Shown here: one piece after another, positions 30,329-39,751 of the stretch | How the letters are laid out: each line of letters starts with the position of its first letter | How positions within the stretch are numbered: position 1 is the stretch's first letter | NCBI GenBank assembly: GCA_944326135.1 | Contig: CALVCU010000003.1 | Location: forward strand, 1 to 64,000 | Source: an uncultured Ligilactobacillus sp. | GTDB lineage: Bacteria > Bacillota > Bacilli > Lactobacillales > Lactobacillaceae | Direction: 5' to 3' | DNA: 64,000 bases | Position numbers and translations under genes: made by a program | The notes under the pieces: model-generated | Database searches by the model: none | Seen by the model: only the letters and a program-made list of their open reading frames with translations | What the model was told of the DNA's origin: nothing

Positions 30329-32224
30329 GTGAGTGAACAAAAACAAACAAAAGATGTAAAAAAACTTCACTTCTTTCAATCGATTCATTTTAAAATTGCC
30401 CTGGTATTTGCGCTATTACTTTTAATTGCGTTTCAAATTGTCGGGGCTGTTTTTATTCAACGATTGAAAAGTGATAATTTAAAGTCATTTAAACAAAGGG
30501 TAGAACTATCTTCCTATGTAGATAATTCTCTTGCACAAAATTTGATGTCTAGTGATACCCAAAGGGCAAATGAACGTATAAAAACGATTTTAGAGGACGT
30601 TAATAATAGTAATATTACAGATGTTGAGGTTGTCGATGCAAAGGGAACTATTCGTGGTGATAATGACGTAGATAATCGTTCTTTAGTGGGACAAAGAACA
30701 ACGGATAGTGATATTAAGCAAGTTCTTTATAATGGTCGTACTTATTCTAAAATGACTTACGATCGAAATGATAACAAACGTTATTATATTTCAATCACAC
30801 CATTATTTAGTGCAACTGGAAATACTAATACCGTTGTCGGAGCGGTTTATATTCGAGCTAGTCTAGAAAGTGTTTATACCTCAATCAATAATGTTACTGT
30901 TATTTTCGCAACAGCAGCATTGATTGCAACTGTGATTGGACTGTTTTTAGCTATTATTTTATCAAGTACAATTACACGTTCAATTGATGAAATGAAAAAA
31001 CAAACAACTAGAATTGCAAATGGAGATTATTCAGGTCAAGTTCATATTTATGGAAAAGATGAGCTTGGTCAATTAGCCCAAGCGGTTAACAATTTATCAG
31101 TTCGAGTTGAAGAGGCACAGGAACAATCAGAATCAGAACGAAGACGACTTGATTCAGTATTAACGCATATGTCTGATGGAGTTATTGCTACTAATCGTCG
31201 TGGAAAGATTAATATTATTAATCAAGCTGCATGTGATTATTTAGACATCGAAGAAAAAGATACAATTGGAAAATCAATTTTAGATGTTTTAAAGATTCAT
31301 GATCGCTATACTTTGCATGATTTACTTGAAAATCAAGACGAAATTACACTTGATATGTCAGAAGATGACCATGATCAAATTTTACATGCTTATTTCTCAT
31401 TGATTCAACGTGAGTCTGGTTTTATTTCAGGAATTGTTTGTGTTTTACGTGACGTAACAGAACAAGAAAAAATTGATCGTGAATTGCGGCAATTTGTTTC
31501 AAATGTTTCACATGAATTGCGGACGCCATTAACAAGTATGCGCAGTTATATTGAAGCTTTAAATGATGGAGCTTGGAAGGATCCTAATGTGGCCCCTGAA
31601 TTTTTAAAGGTCACTCAAGAAGAAACAGATCGGATGATTCGGATGATTAATGATTTATTGAAATTGTCACGAATGGATTCAGGCCGAGTTAAATTAGATC
31701 TTGAATTGGTTAACCTAAATGAGTTATTTAGTTATATTTTGGATCGTTTTGAAATGATGCTTGAAAAAGATAATAATGATACTCATGCAACCAAATCCAA
31801 AAATTATACTATTAAACGTGATTTTACAAAGAAGGATTTATGGGTAGAAATTGATACTGATAAATTTATTCAAGTAATTGATAATTTAATGAATAATGCG
31901 ATTAAGTATTCACCAAATGGTGGTGTAATTACATGTCGACTACTAGAAACGCATAACCACGTAATTTTGAGTATTTCAGACCAAGGTCTTGGAATTCCAA
32001 AGAAAGACTTAAATCATGTCTTTGATCGTTTCTTCCGTGTTGATAAAGCACGTTCACGAGCACAAGGTGGCACAGGTTTAGGTTTGGCAATCTCTAAGGA
32101 AGTTATTGAGATGCACCATGGTAAGATTTGGGCAGATAGTGTAGAAGGTAAAGGTTCAACTTTCTATATTTCATTACCATATCGTGAATACGATGAAGAG
32201 GAGGATCTATGGGGTGAAGATTAA
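30329..32224 (+). CDS. walK: Sensor histidine kinase WalK (YycG)
   Basis: Membrane sensor kinase partner of WalR. It has TM1 at about 20-42, an extracytoplasmic domain, TM2 at about 190-212, a HAMP domain, a PAS domain around 275-375, and a dimerisation domain with phospho-acceptor His395 in SNVSHELRTPL. The ATPase domain has NNAIKYSPNGG, SDQGLGIP and GGTGLGLAI. The length is 631 residues. The start is GTG at 30329, with AAAGG about 12 bases upstream. It overlaps yycH by 11 bases. Confidence 0.96.
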   Translation: MSEQKQTKDVKKLHFFQSIHFKIALVFALLLLIAFQIVGAVFIQRLKSDNLKSFKQRVELSSYVDNSLAQNLMSSDTQRANERIKTILEDVNNSNITDVEVVDAKGTIRGDNDVDNRSLVGQRTTDSDIKQVLYNGRTYSKMTYDRNDNKRYYISITPLFSATGNTNTVVGAVYIRASLESVYTSINNVTVIFATAALIATVIGLFLAIILSSTITRSIDEMKKQTTRIANGDYSGQVHIYGKDELGQLAQAVNNLSVRVEEAQEQSESERRRLDSVLTHMSDGVIATNRRGKINIINQAACDYLDIEEKDTIGKSILDVLKIHDRYTLHDLLENQDEITLDMSEDDHDQILHAYFSLIQRESGFISGIVCVLRDVTEQEKIDRELRQFVSNVSHELRTPLTSMRSYIEALNDGAWKDPNVAPEFLKVTQEETDRMIRMINDLLKLSRMDSGRVKLDLELVNLNELFSYILDRFEMMLEKDNNDTHATKSKNYTIKRDFTKKDLWVEIDTDKFIQVIDNLMNNAIKYSPNGGVITCRLLETHNHVILSISDQGLGIPKKDLNHVFDRFFRVDKARSRAQGGTGLGLAISKEVIEMHHGKIWADSVEGKGSTFYISLPYREYDEEEDLWGED

Positions 32225-33548
32225 AAAATATTTGCTGCATATAGGATTAATAATTGCAGTGGGAGTTAGTTTAGTTTTTTCCGCAATTATTTGGCTTGAT
32301 CCAGTAACTTTTCATCATAATACAACACAAACAACGACAACAAATGACTTGGATAATATTACTAAGTCAGATAATAATTACAAATGGTCAGATGTTTATC
32401 TACCAACTAAAGTGATTTTGACCAAAGATAAACAGCAAATGCAATTAACAAGTGATAAAGAAGATTTAGTTGGTGATATTCGAAATAGTATTAAAAAAGT
32501 TCATGTAAAAGATATTACTGGAGATACTAAAGAGGACTTTGCAGCATATCGTTCAGAATTATTAAAGAATAACAGTATAATGTTGTCATATTCAGGCCCA
32601 GTTTCCATTGGCTTGTTTGAAAAGATGATGGATCAGCATATATTACTGAAAAAATATGCTAATAAAACGTTTAAACATATTGTCATTCCATTGGATGACC
32701 ATAAAACCATTTATTTATTTAATGATAGTAATTTAAAAGTTTATAAAGTAGAGTTGCTAAATGATTTACCAAATTCACTTTATAAGGTAGTTGACAATAA
32801 AAACGTGCAACAAACGTTAGTTCAATACCAAGAAATTAGTAAAAATAATTATATTTTGAATTACACTAAAGGGGTTAAAGTTTCACAATATAGTTATTTA
32901 ATTAATAAAGAGAACACTAATTTATTTATGACACGTTTATTAGGTTCATCAAATTCAAATTCAATTTCAACTAAAGAACATGATGAAATCACAACATATA
33001 CTACTAATAGTGGGCAACGATTGGTGATCGATGGAAAAACTGGGATGGTTACTTATTCTCGTGATGCACGTCAAAAGAAACATAGTACAGATAGTTCATT
33101 TAATGATATTCTTAAAGAGAGTTTCAATGATTTGAATCGATTAGGTGCTAATTTGGATGATGTTCGTTATCAAGGATATGATAGTAATAGTAAAAAAGTA
33201 ACATATCAAAGTTATGTAAATGGTTATCCAATAATTTCCAATAATTACAATGGAACTTATGAAATTAGCATTCAAAAGAATGGAGCAATGCAGTATCAAT
33301 TTTCAACAGATAATTTGCAAGTTCCACTTTCAAATAATGCTCAAACAGTTGATTTACCATCAACCAATGATGTAATTCAAACATTGAAGGATAATAATTA
33401 TAACATCAATAAAGTTAAGGATATTGTTGTGGGTTATGAATGGAAACAAAATGATAATTCTCAAATGGTAGTAGATTTAATTCCAACATACTTCGTTCAT
33501 TACAATGATATTTGGATTAACTATAAAGATTTAGGAAAAGAAAATTAA
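32214..33548 (+). CDS. yycH: WalK regulator YycH
   Basis: Membrane-anchored extracytoplasmic protein that with YycI controls WalK activity. One N-terminal membrane segment (YLLHIGLIIAVGVSLVFSAII) is followed by a large outside domain of weak sequence conservation. I place the start at GTG 32214 because GAGGAGG at 32198-32204 is 9 bases upstream, giving 444 residues. A longer frame from 32184 lies inside walK. Identity is based on position, topology and length. Confidence 0.88.
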   Translation: MKIKKYLLHIGLIIAVGVSLVFSAIIWLDPVTFHHNTTQTTTTNDLDNITKSDNNYKWSDVYLPTKVILTKDKQQMQLTSDKEDLVGDIRNSIKKVHVKDITGDTKEDFAAYRSELLKNNSIMLSYSGPVSIGLFEKMMDQHILLKKYANKTFKHIVIPLDDHKTIYLFNDSNLKVYKVELLNDLPNSLYKVVDNKNVQQTLVQYQEISKNNYILNYTKGVKVSQYSYLINKENTNLFMTRLLGSSNSNSISTKEHDEITTYTTNSGQRLVIDGKTGMVTYSRDARQKKHSTDSSFNDILKESFNDLNRLGANLDDVRYQGYDSNSKKVTYQSYVNGYPIISNNYNGTYEISIQKNGAMQYQFSTDNLQVPLSNNAQTVDLPSTNDVIQTLKDNNYNINKVKDIVVGYEWKQNDNSQMVVDLIPTYFVHYNDIWINYKDLGKEN

Positions 33549-33560
33549 GGAGGAAACATA

Positions 33561-34361
33561 GTGAATTTTAGACGAATTGAATGGATTTTCTTTATTGCAT
33601 TCATCATACTTGATATTTTTCTTGTTTCTTCATATTTTCGACAAGGTCCCATTCCTAATGCCAATTCCAAAGGAACAGAGAATACAACTGTTTCAGTGTT
33701 AAAAAGTATGCGTGATGATCAAATTAATGTTGGAAAAGTTTCTAATAAAAAAGATAATGGTTATTATATTTCTAGTTCAGATGGTAATCATTTGAAAGAA
33801 AAGGGTAACTCATTGCGTTATCAAAATTGGAGTTACAATAATAACCAAATTAACTCAACGTTTGCTACTATGATTAAAGTGAATGCTGATAATCCACAAC
33901 GATCATTGAAATCAATCGTTAATGATCCAAGTCAAATTATTGATGGAAAAGATTATAAATATTGTAAAAAATTATCTACTAAAAATGTGATTGTTTATGC
34001 GCAATATATTCATGGCGATCCAGTATATGATAGTTCTGGACAAATTCGTTTTCATGTGAAAAATGGATATATTGAGGGATATACCCAAGGACATTTGGAA
34101 AATATTCAAACTTTACGTGGATCACGTAAAATCATAAGCCAAAAGCGTGCTTTAATTTGGTTATATCAATATAATAAATTACCAAGTAATTCAACAGTTG
34201 AATCAAGTAATTTAACATACTCTAAATTACTTTCAGTAAACGGAAATACAATTTATATTCCGACATGGGTTTTCTATATTAAAAACAATGCTTCTGGAAG
34301 TACAATTTATCGTAAGATTAATGCCTTTACAGGAGCTGTAATGGATGATGGAAATAATTAA
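33561..34361 (+). CDS. yycI: WalK regulator YycI
   Basis: A 266-residue protein with one N-terminal membrane helix (EWIFFIAFIILDIFLVSSYF, about 6-25) and an extracytoplasmic YycI-type domain. In Bacillus the membrane helices of YycH and YycI bind WalK. The start is GTG at 33561 with AAGGAGG upstream. It follows yycH by 12 bases and precedes walJ by 23. The assignment rests on family features and the conserved operon. Confidence 0.9.
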   Translation: MNFRRIEWIFFIAFIILDIFLVSSYFRQGPIPNANSKGTENTTVSVLKSMRDDQINVGKVSNKKDNGYYISSSDGNHLKEKGNSLRYQNWSYNNNQINSTFATMIKVNADNPQRSLKSIVNDPSQIIDGKDYKYCKKLSTKNVIVYAQYIHGDPVYDSSGQIRFHVKNGYIEGYTQGHLENIQTLRGSRKIISQKRALIWLYQYNKLPSNSTVESSNLTYSKLLSVNGNTIYIPTWVFYIKNNASGSTIYRKINAFTGAVMDDGNN

Positions 34362-34384
34362 TTTGATTAGGAAGGAAATTTAAA

Positions 34385-35188
34385 TTGACGCAAGATACGA
34401 TGAAAGTTAGCGTTTTAGCAAGCGGAAGTACAGGTAATGCGACTTATATTGAAACGCCACATCATCAAGTATTAATAGACGCAGGATTGTCAGGTAAGAA
34501 AATTGAGGAATTAATGAATTCAATTGGGAAAACATTAGCTGATGTTGATAGTTTATTTGTTTCTCATGAGCATACTGATCATATTAAAGGAGTGGGCGTA
34601 TTAGCACGAAGATATGGAATGGATATCTATGCTAATGAAGCCACATGGAATGCTATGAGCTCTAAAATTGGTAAGATTGATGTTGCTCAAAAACATATTT
34701 TTAAAGCAAATTCTGTTTTATCATTAGGCGACTTAGATATTGAGAGTTTTAGTGTTTCACATGATGCTGCAGATCCACAATTTTATGAATTTCATCATAA
34801 TGGACACTCATTTGCAATTGTGACTGATACAGGATATGTTTCAGAACGAGTTGAGGGTGTAATAAAAAATGCTGAAGCTTACTTATTAGAATGTAATCAT
34901 GATACTGAAATGTTGCGCATGGGACCTTATCCATGGCAATTAAAACAACGAATCATGTCAGATACTGGTCACTTATCTAATGAAGATGGTGCAAGAGTAA
35001 TGATGGATGTTTTAGGAAATCATACAAAACAGATTTTCTTAGGACATTTAAGTAAGGAAAATAATATTAAAGAATTGGCCCACTTAACAGTTGAAAATAT
35101 GATGAAAGATAAAGATTTTGCGGTAGAACATGATTTCCATTTGTTGGATACAAGTCCTAATCATGCAAGTGAATTAATTGTATTATAA
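34385..35188 (+). CDS. walJ: MBL-fold hydrolase WalJ (YycJ)
   Basis: Cytosolic metallo-beta-lactamase fold protein of the WalRK operon. Homologues are nucleases (5'-exonuclease type) implicated in mismatch repair and in coordinating cell-wall growth with replication. The metal motif HEHTDH lies at about residues 60-65, and the start MTQDTMKVSVLASGSTGNATY is typical. The start is TTG at 34385 with AAGGAAA upstream. An internal ATG at 34400 has no ribosome site. The length is 267 residues. Confidence 0.93.
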   Translation: MTQDTMKVSVLASGSTGNATYIETPHHQVLIDAGLSGKKIEELMNSIGKTLADVDSLFVSHEHTDHIKGVGVLARRYGMDIYANEATWNAMSSKIGKIDVAQKHIFKANSVLSLGDLDIESFSVSHDAADPQFYEFHHNGHSFAIVTDTGYVSERVEGVIKNAEAYLLECNHDTEMLRMGPYPWQLKQRIMSDTGHLSNEDGARVMMDVLGNHTKQIFLGHLSKENNIKELAHLTVENMMKDKDFAVEHDFHLLDTSPNHASELIVL

Positions 35189-35196
35189 TAATAAAG

Positions 35197-35224
35197 CAGA
35201 CTATTATTTAATAGTCTGTTTTTT
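35197..35224 (+). terminator. Terminator after walJ
   Basis: CAGACTATT (35197-35205), 4-base loop, AATAGTCTG (35210-35218), then TTTTTTA. It ends the wal operon before htrA. Confidence 0.9.
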
Positions 35225-35351
35225 ATTAAAAATATACAATATGTTTTCTTATCTAGAATAAATTTTTTTCATAAAGAGTTCATATTTTATCTTTATAATT
35301 TATAATAATTTAGTAAGTAGTTAGTAAAATTATAAAGGAGGAGCATGTTAA

Positions 35352-36668
35352 TTGGATAACAAGAATCAATATAATGGTGATTACACACAAAATAAAACTG
35401 AGAAGCAGTCTCAACCACCAAAAGAAAAGAAAATGAGTTTAGTAAAAGTTTTTGTCATTGCTTTACTTGGTGGAGTTTTAGGTGGTGGCGGTATTTTAGG
35501 GGGATACGCAATTTACCAACATTATAATAACGATACTGTTACACAAGATAATCGTAAAGGAAAAACAGTTACAAGTAATATTAAAGTAACAGAAACAAAT
35601 CAAGCAACCAAAGCATTTGATAAGGTTAAGGATGCAGTTGTTTCTGTTGAAGCATATTCAACAAATAGTAATTCAATTGATGATTTATTTGGAAACATTA
35701 CTGGCGGTGATTCTTCAGAAAGTGCAACTTCTGAGAGTGAAGGATCAGGTGTAATTTATAAGAAAGATGGAAATACAGCTTTTATTGTAACGAATAACCA
35801 TGTAATTTCAGGTGCTGATAAAGTAGAAGTTTTAATGAATAATGGTAAGAAACTTTCAGCTACTGTTGTTGGGCATGATTCTATTTCTGATTTAGCTGTT
35901 TTAAAAATCAATGCACAGTACGTTACTGAAGTTGCGTCATTTGGTAATTCAAATGATATTCAAGTAGGACAAACTGCATTAGCTATTGGATCACCAATGG
36001 GATCAGAATACGCAACTTCTTTAACAGAAGGAATTATTTCAGCTAAGAAACGAACAATTGATGTAACTAACAGTCAAGGTGTTACAACTGGGCAAGCAAC
36101 AGTTATTCAAACTGATGCAGCAATTAATCCTGGTAACTCAGGTGGACCATTAATTAACTTAGCAGGACAAGTGATTGGAATTAATTCAATGAAATTGTCT
36201 AATACCGGTTCATCGACTTCAGGATCTTCTACTTCAGTTGAAGGAATGGGCTTTGCTATTCCAAGTAATGAAGTTGTTTCAATTATTAACCAACTAGTAA
36301 CAAATGGAAAAGTTATTCGTCCAGCTTTAGGCATTTCACTTGTTGATTTGGCAAATGTTTCAGAAGAACAACAAAAAGATGTATTGAAACTACCAAGTAG
36401 TGTTACTGAGGGAATCGTTGTTGCTAAAGTAAATAGTGATTCACCATTGAAGAATAGTGGTATTACAAAGGGCGATGTTATCGTTGAATTAGGCGGTAAA
36501 AAAGTTACTGGTATTGCTAGCTTAAAAGAAGCATTATATGATCATAAGGTTGGCGATACAGTTGAGATTCAATACTATCATGATGGACAATTGAAGAAAG
36601 CCAATGTTAAGCTAACATTAGAAGCAAATGATTCTAATACAACATCAGCTTCAAATGAAGGTAATTAA
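35352..36668 (+). CDS. htrA: Membrane-anchored serine protease HtrA/DegP
   Basis: Surface quality-control protease that degrades misfolded exported proteins. It has a cytosolic N-tail, one membrane anchor (about 31-52) and a trypsin-like domain with catalytic His150 (TNNHVISGA), Asp180 (SDLAVLKI) and Ser263 (NPGNSGGPL). One PDZ domain lies at about 330-420. The length is 438 residues. The start is TTG at 35352 with AAGGAGGAG 8 bases upstream. An ATG in another frame stops at once. It commonly follows walJ in this family. Confidence 0.95.
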   Translation: MDNKNQYNGDYTQNKTEKQSQPPKEKKMSLVKVFVIALLGGVLGGGGILGGYAIYQHYNNDTVTQDNRKGKTVTSNIKVTETNQATKAFDKVKDAVVSVEAYSTNSNSIDDLFGNITGGDSSESATSESEGSGVIYKKDGNTAFIVTNNHVISGADKVEVLMNNGKKLSATVVGHDSISDLAVLKINAQYVTEVASFGNSNDIQVGQTALAIGSPMGSEYATSLTEGIISAKKRTIDVTNSQGVTTGQATVIQTDAAINPGNSGGPLINLAGQVIGINSMKLSNTGSSTSGSSTSVEGMGFAIPSNEVVSIINQLVTNGKVIRPALGISLVDLANVSEEQQKDVLKLPSSVTEGIVVAKVNSDSPLKNSGITKGDVIVELGGKKVTGIASLKEALYDHKVGDTVEIQYYHDGQLKKANVKLTLEANDSNTTSASNEGN

Positions 36669-36689
36669 ACTTAAAATTAAATAGAAATT

Positions 36690-36726
36690 AACCACCTTTA
36701 AGTTATTAACTTTTAGGTGGTTTTTT
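36690..36726 (+). terminator. Terminator after htrA
   Basis: AACCACCT (36690-36697) pairs with AGGTGGTT (36715-36722), with an inner AGTT/AACT pair, followed by T6. Confidence 0.88.
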
Positions 36727-36734
36727 AAATTATT

Positions 36735-36778
36735 TTAAAGCGCTTATAATTTGCTTTAATTTTATGTTGATGTAAAAT
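36735..36778 (+). promoter_or_regulatory. Promoter with possible cre site upstream of MFS gene
   Basis: TTAAAGCGCTTATA (36735-36748) fits the CcpA cre consensus TGWAANCGNTNWCA with two mismatches. It lies immediately before TTGCTT (36751-36756), 16 bases, TAAAAT (36773-36778). Carbon catabolite control of the carrier is therefore plausible. Confidence 0.5.
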
Positions 36779-36841
36779 GTTTATAGACTTAAGTCAAAAT
36801 AAAGGATGCCCGTGAGCATTAATTTTGGAGGAATTATAGTT

Positions 36842-38071
36842 ATGAACAATTCAACTAAGACCAGTCTCAGTAATCAGCAAAAACGTGTAATTGCTTCTAC
36901 TGCGACTGGTTTTTCTTTTGAAAACATGGATTTTAATTTCATGTCTTTTGCTTTATCTTCAATCATTGTAAGTTTAAATATTTCAACGACTGAAGCAGGA
37001 TTGATTAATACCATTACTAATTTAGGGATGCTGCTTGGTGGTTTAATATTTGGTATTTTGAGTGATAAGTATGGACGTGTAAAAATCTTTTCATATACTA
37101 TCTTTATCTTTGCTGGTGCAACAGCATTAATGTATTTTGCTAATAATATATATTGGATTTATATTCTAAGATTTATTGTTGGTATAGGTGAAGGTGGAGA
37201 ATATGGTGTCGGAATGGCACTGATAGCAGAACACTTTTCTGAAAAGCAATATGGTAGGATGACAGCAATTGCAAGCATTGGCGGACAACTTGGTGGAATC
37301 TTAGCCGCAATTTTATCAGCAATTATTTTGCCTCGATTTGGTTGGCGTGTATTATTTTTAATTGGTGTATTTCCAGTTATTTTAGCATTTTTTATTCGTC
37401 GTGGATTGAAAGAAAGCGATACATTTTTAGAGAATCAAGCCAAAGAAGATAAGCCTAAAGTTTCATTTGGAAGATTATTTGAAAATGGTCAAATGGCAAT
37501 GCAAACACTTGGATTAATTTTTATGTTGATCGTTCAAACTGGTGGTTATTATGGTTTAATGAACTGGTTACCAACGATTGTACAAAAACAATTAGGAATT
37601 ACAGTTCAAGGATCTTCTTTATGGATGATCTCAACTATTATTGGTATGTGTATAGGAATGTTAGTATTTGGTAATATTTTAGATCGTTTAGGGCCACGAA
37701 GATCATTTGGTATTTTTCTAATTGGTGCAGCACTTGTTATTTATGCATTGATTCAGGCTAAAAATATGATAGAACTTGTTATTCTTGGTGCTGTTGTTGG
37801 TTTCTTTGCTAACGGAATGTATGGTGGTTATGGAGCAATTATGAACTACCTTTATCCAACAGAAATTGTTGCAACGGCTAATAATTTTATTATGAATGTG
37901 GGTAAGGCAATAGGAAGTTTTTCAACTTTAGTAATTGGATTTTTAATGACTAAATTTTCAATGGGAATTGTTATGGGATTTCTTTCAGTAATGTATCTAT
38001 TAAGTTTTATGGTAATGTTGTTATTACCTGGATTAAGAGAAATGTCTCAAAAGGTTATTAAAAATAAATAA
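36842..38071 (+). CDS. MFS transporter (acid/sugar:H+ symporter type)
   Basis: A 409-residue carrier with twelve membrane segments. It has the MFS loop motif GILSDKYGRVKIF between TM2 and TM3 and the segment GEGGEYGVGMALIAEHF in TM4-TM5. These resemble aromatic acid, niacin or metabolite:H+ symporters, so the substrate is not determined. I start at the ATG at 36842 (GGAGG at 36826-36830) rather than upstream at 36806. It is a single gene under a promoter with a possible cre site, between htrA and a zinc-ribbon gene. Confidence 0.82.
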   Translation: MNNSTKTSLSNQQKRVIASTATGFSFENMDFNFMSFALSSIIVSLNISTTEAGLINTITNLGMLLGGLIFGILSDKYGRVKIFSYTIFIFAGATALMYFANNIYWIYILRFIVGIGEGGEYGVGMALIAEHFSEKQYGRMTAIASIGGQLGGILAAILSAIILPRFGWRVLFLIGVFPVILAFFIRRGLKESDTFLENQAKEDKPKVSFGRLFENGQMAMQTLGLIFMLIVQTGGYYGLMNWLPTIVQKQLGITVQGSSLWMISTIIGMCIGMLVFGNILDRLGPRRSFGIFLIGAALVIYALIQAKNMIELVILGAVVGFFANGMYGGYGAIMNYLYPTEIVATANNFIMNVGKAIGSFSTLVIGFLMTKFSMGIVMGFLSVMYLLSFMVMLLLPGLREMSQKVIKNK

Positions 38072-38081
38072 TTAATAAAAT

Positions 38082-38115
38082 AAAAAAGAGATGTCTTAGA
38101 TAGACATCTTTTTTT
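38082..38115. terminator. Bidirectional terminator
   Basis: AGATGTCT (38089-38096), 5-base loop, AGACATCT (38102-38109), flanked by an A-run and a T-run. It serves the MFS gene and the convergent zinc-ribbon gene. Confidence 0.9.
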
Positions 38116-38118
38116 ATT

Positions 38119-38307
38119 TTATTGTATTTTATCACAGTATTTACAATATGGATGTTTTAAATAGTCTGCCCAAAAATCAGCATTGATAGATTGCTCATGT
38201 CCACATTTGGTACAACGGACGATATAATCACGTGTAGAACCTAATGCTTTTGGCTTAAAGGATGGGATTTTGATAATTTCGATTGTCTTAGTAAGCATTT
38301 CTGCCAT
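38119..38307 (-). CDS. Small zinc-ribbon protein
   Basis: A 62-residue protein with two CxxC pairs (CTKCGHEQ at about 38 and CKYCD near the C-terminus). They are likely to hold one zinc ion in a rubredoxin-like ribbon. AAGGAG lies 5 bases before the ATG at 38307. A longer frame to 38325 lacks a ribosome site. No family name or partner can be given. It is monocistronic, transcribed away from the DnaA-box cluster upstream of rlmH. Confidence 0.7.
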   Translation of the reverse strand: MAEMLTKTIEIIKIPSFKPKALGSTRDYIVRCTKCGHEQSINADFWADYLKHPYCKYCDKIQ

Positions 38308-38408
38308 AGTAACTCCTTCTTTCATTGATCTTATTATAACGCACTAAAGCCATAAAAATGTTACTTGATGAAATCGATGAGAAGTTAGTATAATCTAAAA
38401 GAGATTAG

Positions 38409-38691
38409 TTATCCCCAACTTGTCCCCAAAATGATTAAAAATAAAACACAAGGACAATTGATAAAGTTATCCACAAAGTTGTGAACAGGTGTGGATAACT
38501 TTTGGGAACATATCGTGAAACTATATGCAGTAAAGAAACAAGCGTATTTGTTTCACGAAAAAATATTTTTTTTAATTAGCGAATTACTTGTGAATTATAA
38601 AAAAACGGAAAACATATATGTAGTATCGAAATTATGTTCGCACAATATATTGATTTATACCCTGTGGATATGTGTATAACTTTGTGGAAAA
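38409..38691. other. DnaA-box cluster upstream of rlmH
   Basis: This gene-free stretch of about 375 bases has two perfect boxes facing each other, TTATCCACA (38467-38475) and TGTGGATAA (38490-38498), within the inverted repeat AGTTATCCACA/TGTGGATAACT. It also has near matches at 38409-38417, 38663-38671, 38671-38679 and 38683-38691. Between them is AT-rich DNA with an inverted repeat TCGTGAAAC/GTTTCACGA. It resembles oriC in composition but is 27 kb away and may titrate DnaA or regulate rlmH. Confidence 0.7.
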
Positions 38692-38701
38692 GGTGAATAA
38701 A

Positions 38702-39181
38702 ATGAATATAAAAATTGTTTGTGTTGGAAAACTTAAAGAAAAGTATTTAAAACAAGGGATTGCAGAGTATGCTAAAAGATTAAGTAAATTTTGTAAGTTT
38801 CAAATTATTGAAGTTCCAGATGAAAAGGCTGCTGAAAAATTAAGTGATGCAGAAATGGAGAAAGTTAAGATAATTGAAGGTGAACGGATTTTATCTAAAA
38901 TTAAAGATAAGGAATATGTGTATGCACTAGCGATTTTAGGGAAAGAACGTACATCTGAAGCGCTAGCAAAAGAGGTAAAAGACTTAATGACATATGGTAA
39001 AAGTGATATTACCTTTGTAATTGGTGGATCTTTAGGCTTATCACCTGCAGTATTAAAACGAGCAGATACTCAAATTTCATTTGGAAAATTTACAATGCCA
39101 CATCAATTAATGAGATTAGTATTAACTGAACAAATTTATCGTGCATTTATGATTAATTCTGGCGCACCATATCATAAATAA
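38702..39181 (+). CDS. rlmH: 23S rRNA pseudouridine-1915 N3-methyltransferase RlmH
   Basis: SPOUT-fold methyltransferase that modifies pseudouridine 1915 in helix 69 of 23S rRNA. The 159 residues start [20 protein letters not shown] and contain the knot region [11 protein letters not shown] and [24 protein letters not shown] start at the ATG at 38702 with AAGGTG upstream. A longer frame begins at 38672 inside the DnaA boxes. It lies near walJ-htrA as in other Firmicutes. Confidence 0.95.
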   Translation: MNIKIVCVGKLKEKYLKQGIAEYAKRLSKFCKFQIIEVPDEKAAEKLSDAEMEKVKIIEGERILSKIKDKEYVYALAILGKERTSEALAKEVKDLMTYGKSDITFVIGGSLGLSPAVLKRADTQISFGKFTMPHQLMRLVLTEQIYRAFMINSGAPYHK

Positions 39182-39258
39182 TTGCTTCTAATTTAATTTT
39201 TTAAATTTTTCCATTATACTTAAATTAATGGCTAACTAAAAAGGGCAGGGTGAGAGAT

Positions 39259-39705
39259 ATGGACACTGAGAAAATCAAAAATATTAAACGAATATTGGTT
39301 GGAGTTGATGATTCAGAGGATGCACAATTGGCATTTCGGGTTGCAATGAAACGAGCAATTGAATTAGATGCATCACTCTACATTACTTCAATTCTTGAAA
39401 AAGATGAAATGAATGTTTATCAAGTATTGAGTGCTGATTATATTCATAGTCAGGTAAATAAACTGAATAAACATATTGAAGAATATAAAAAAATTGCAGA
39501 AGAAGCAGGGGTAAAAGATGTACATACAATCACAGGTCAGGGAGATGCTGGAGAAACAATTGTGAAACAAATTATTCCGCAGGTAAATCCAGATTTGTTG
39601 ATTATTGGAGCATTAGCTAAAAAGGGAATTGAAAAATATTTTGGTTCGCAAGCAGCATATATGGCAAAATACGCCCCAATTTCAGTTTTAGTGGTTCGTG
39701 AATAG
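39259..39705 (+). CDS. Universal stress protein, UspA family
   Basis: A 148-residue UspA-fold protein. It has the N-terminal RILVGVDDSEDAQLAF strand-loop and the ATP-binding pattern GALAKKGIEKYFGSQAAYM near the C-terminus (G-x2-G-x9-G-S type). Such proteins bind ATP and accumulate under stress. The ATG at 39259 has AGGGTG 6 bases before it; the in-frame GTG at 39250 is less likely. It is monocistronic with a terminator, and a small RNA gene lies just beyond on the other strand. Confidence 0.88.
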   Translation: MDTEKIKNIKRILVGVDDSEDAQLAFRVAMKRAIELDASLYITSILEKDEMNVYQVLSADYIHSQVNKLNKHIEEYKKIAEEAGVKDVHTITGQGDAGETIVKQIIPQVNPDLLIIGALAKKGIEKYFGSQAAYMAKYAPISVLVVRE

Positions 39706-39712
39706 TAAATAG

Positions 39713-39741
39713 AAGCCTTGGTTATATAACCAAGGCTTTTT
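39713..39741 (+). terminator. Terminator after usp
   Basis: AAGCCTTGGTTA (39713-39724) with TAACCAAGGCTT (39727-39738), followed by T-rich sequence. Confidence 0.92.
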
Positions 39742-39751
39742 AATTTTTAAT

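Noticed and set aside
31504-31519. Half-parS sequence TGTTTCACATGAATTG in walK
   Set aside because: Only one half matches; here it encodes the conserved VSHEL of the kinase.
34753-34768. Half-parS sequence in walJ
   Set aside because: Only one arm matches the site pattern.
38491-38679. Open frame of 62 codons upstream of rlmH
   Set aside because: It overlaps the DnaA-box cluster and has no Shine-Dalgarno.
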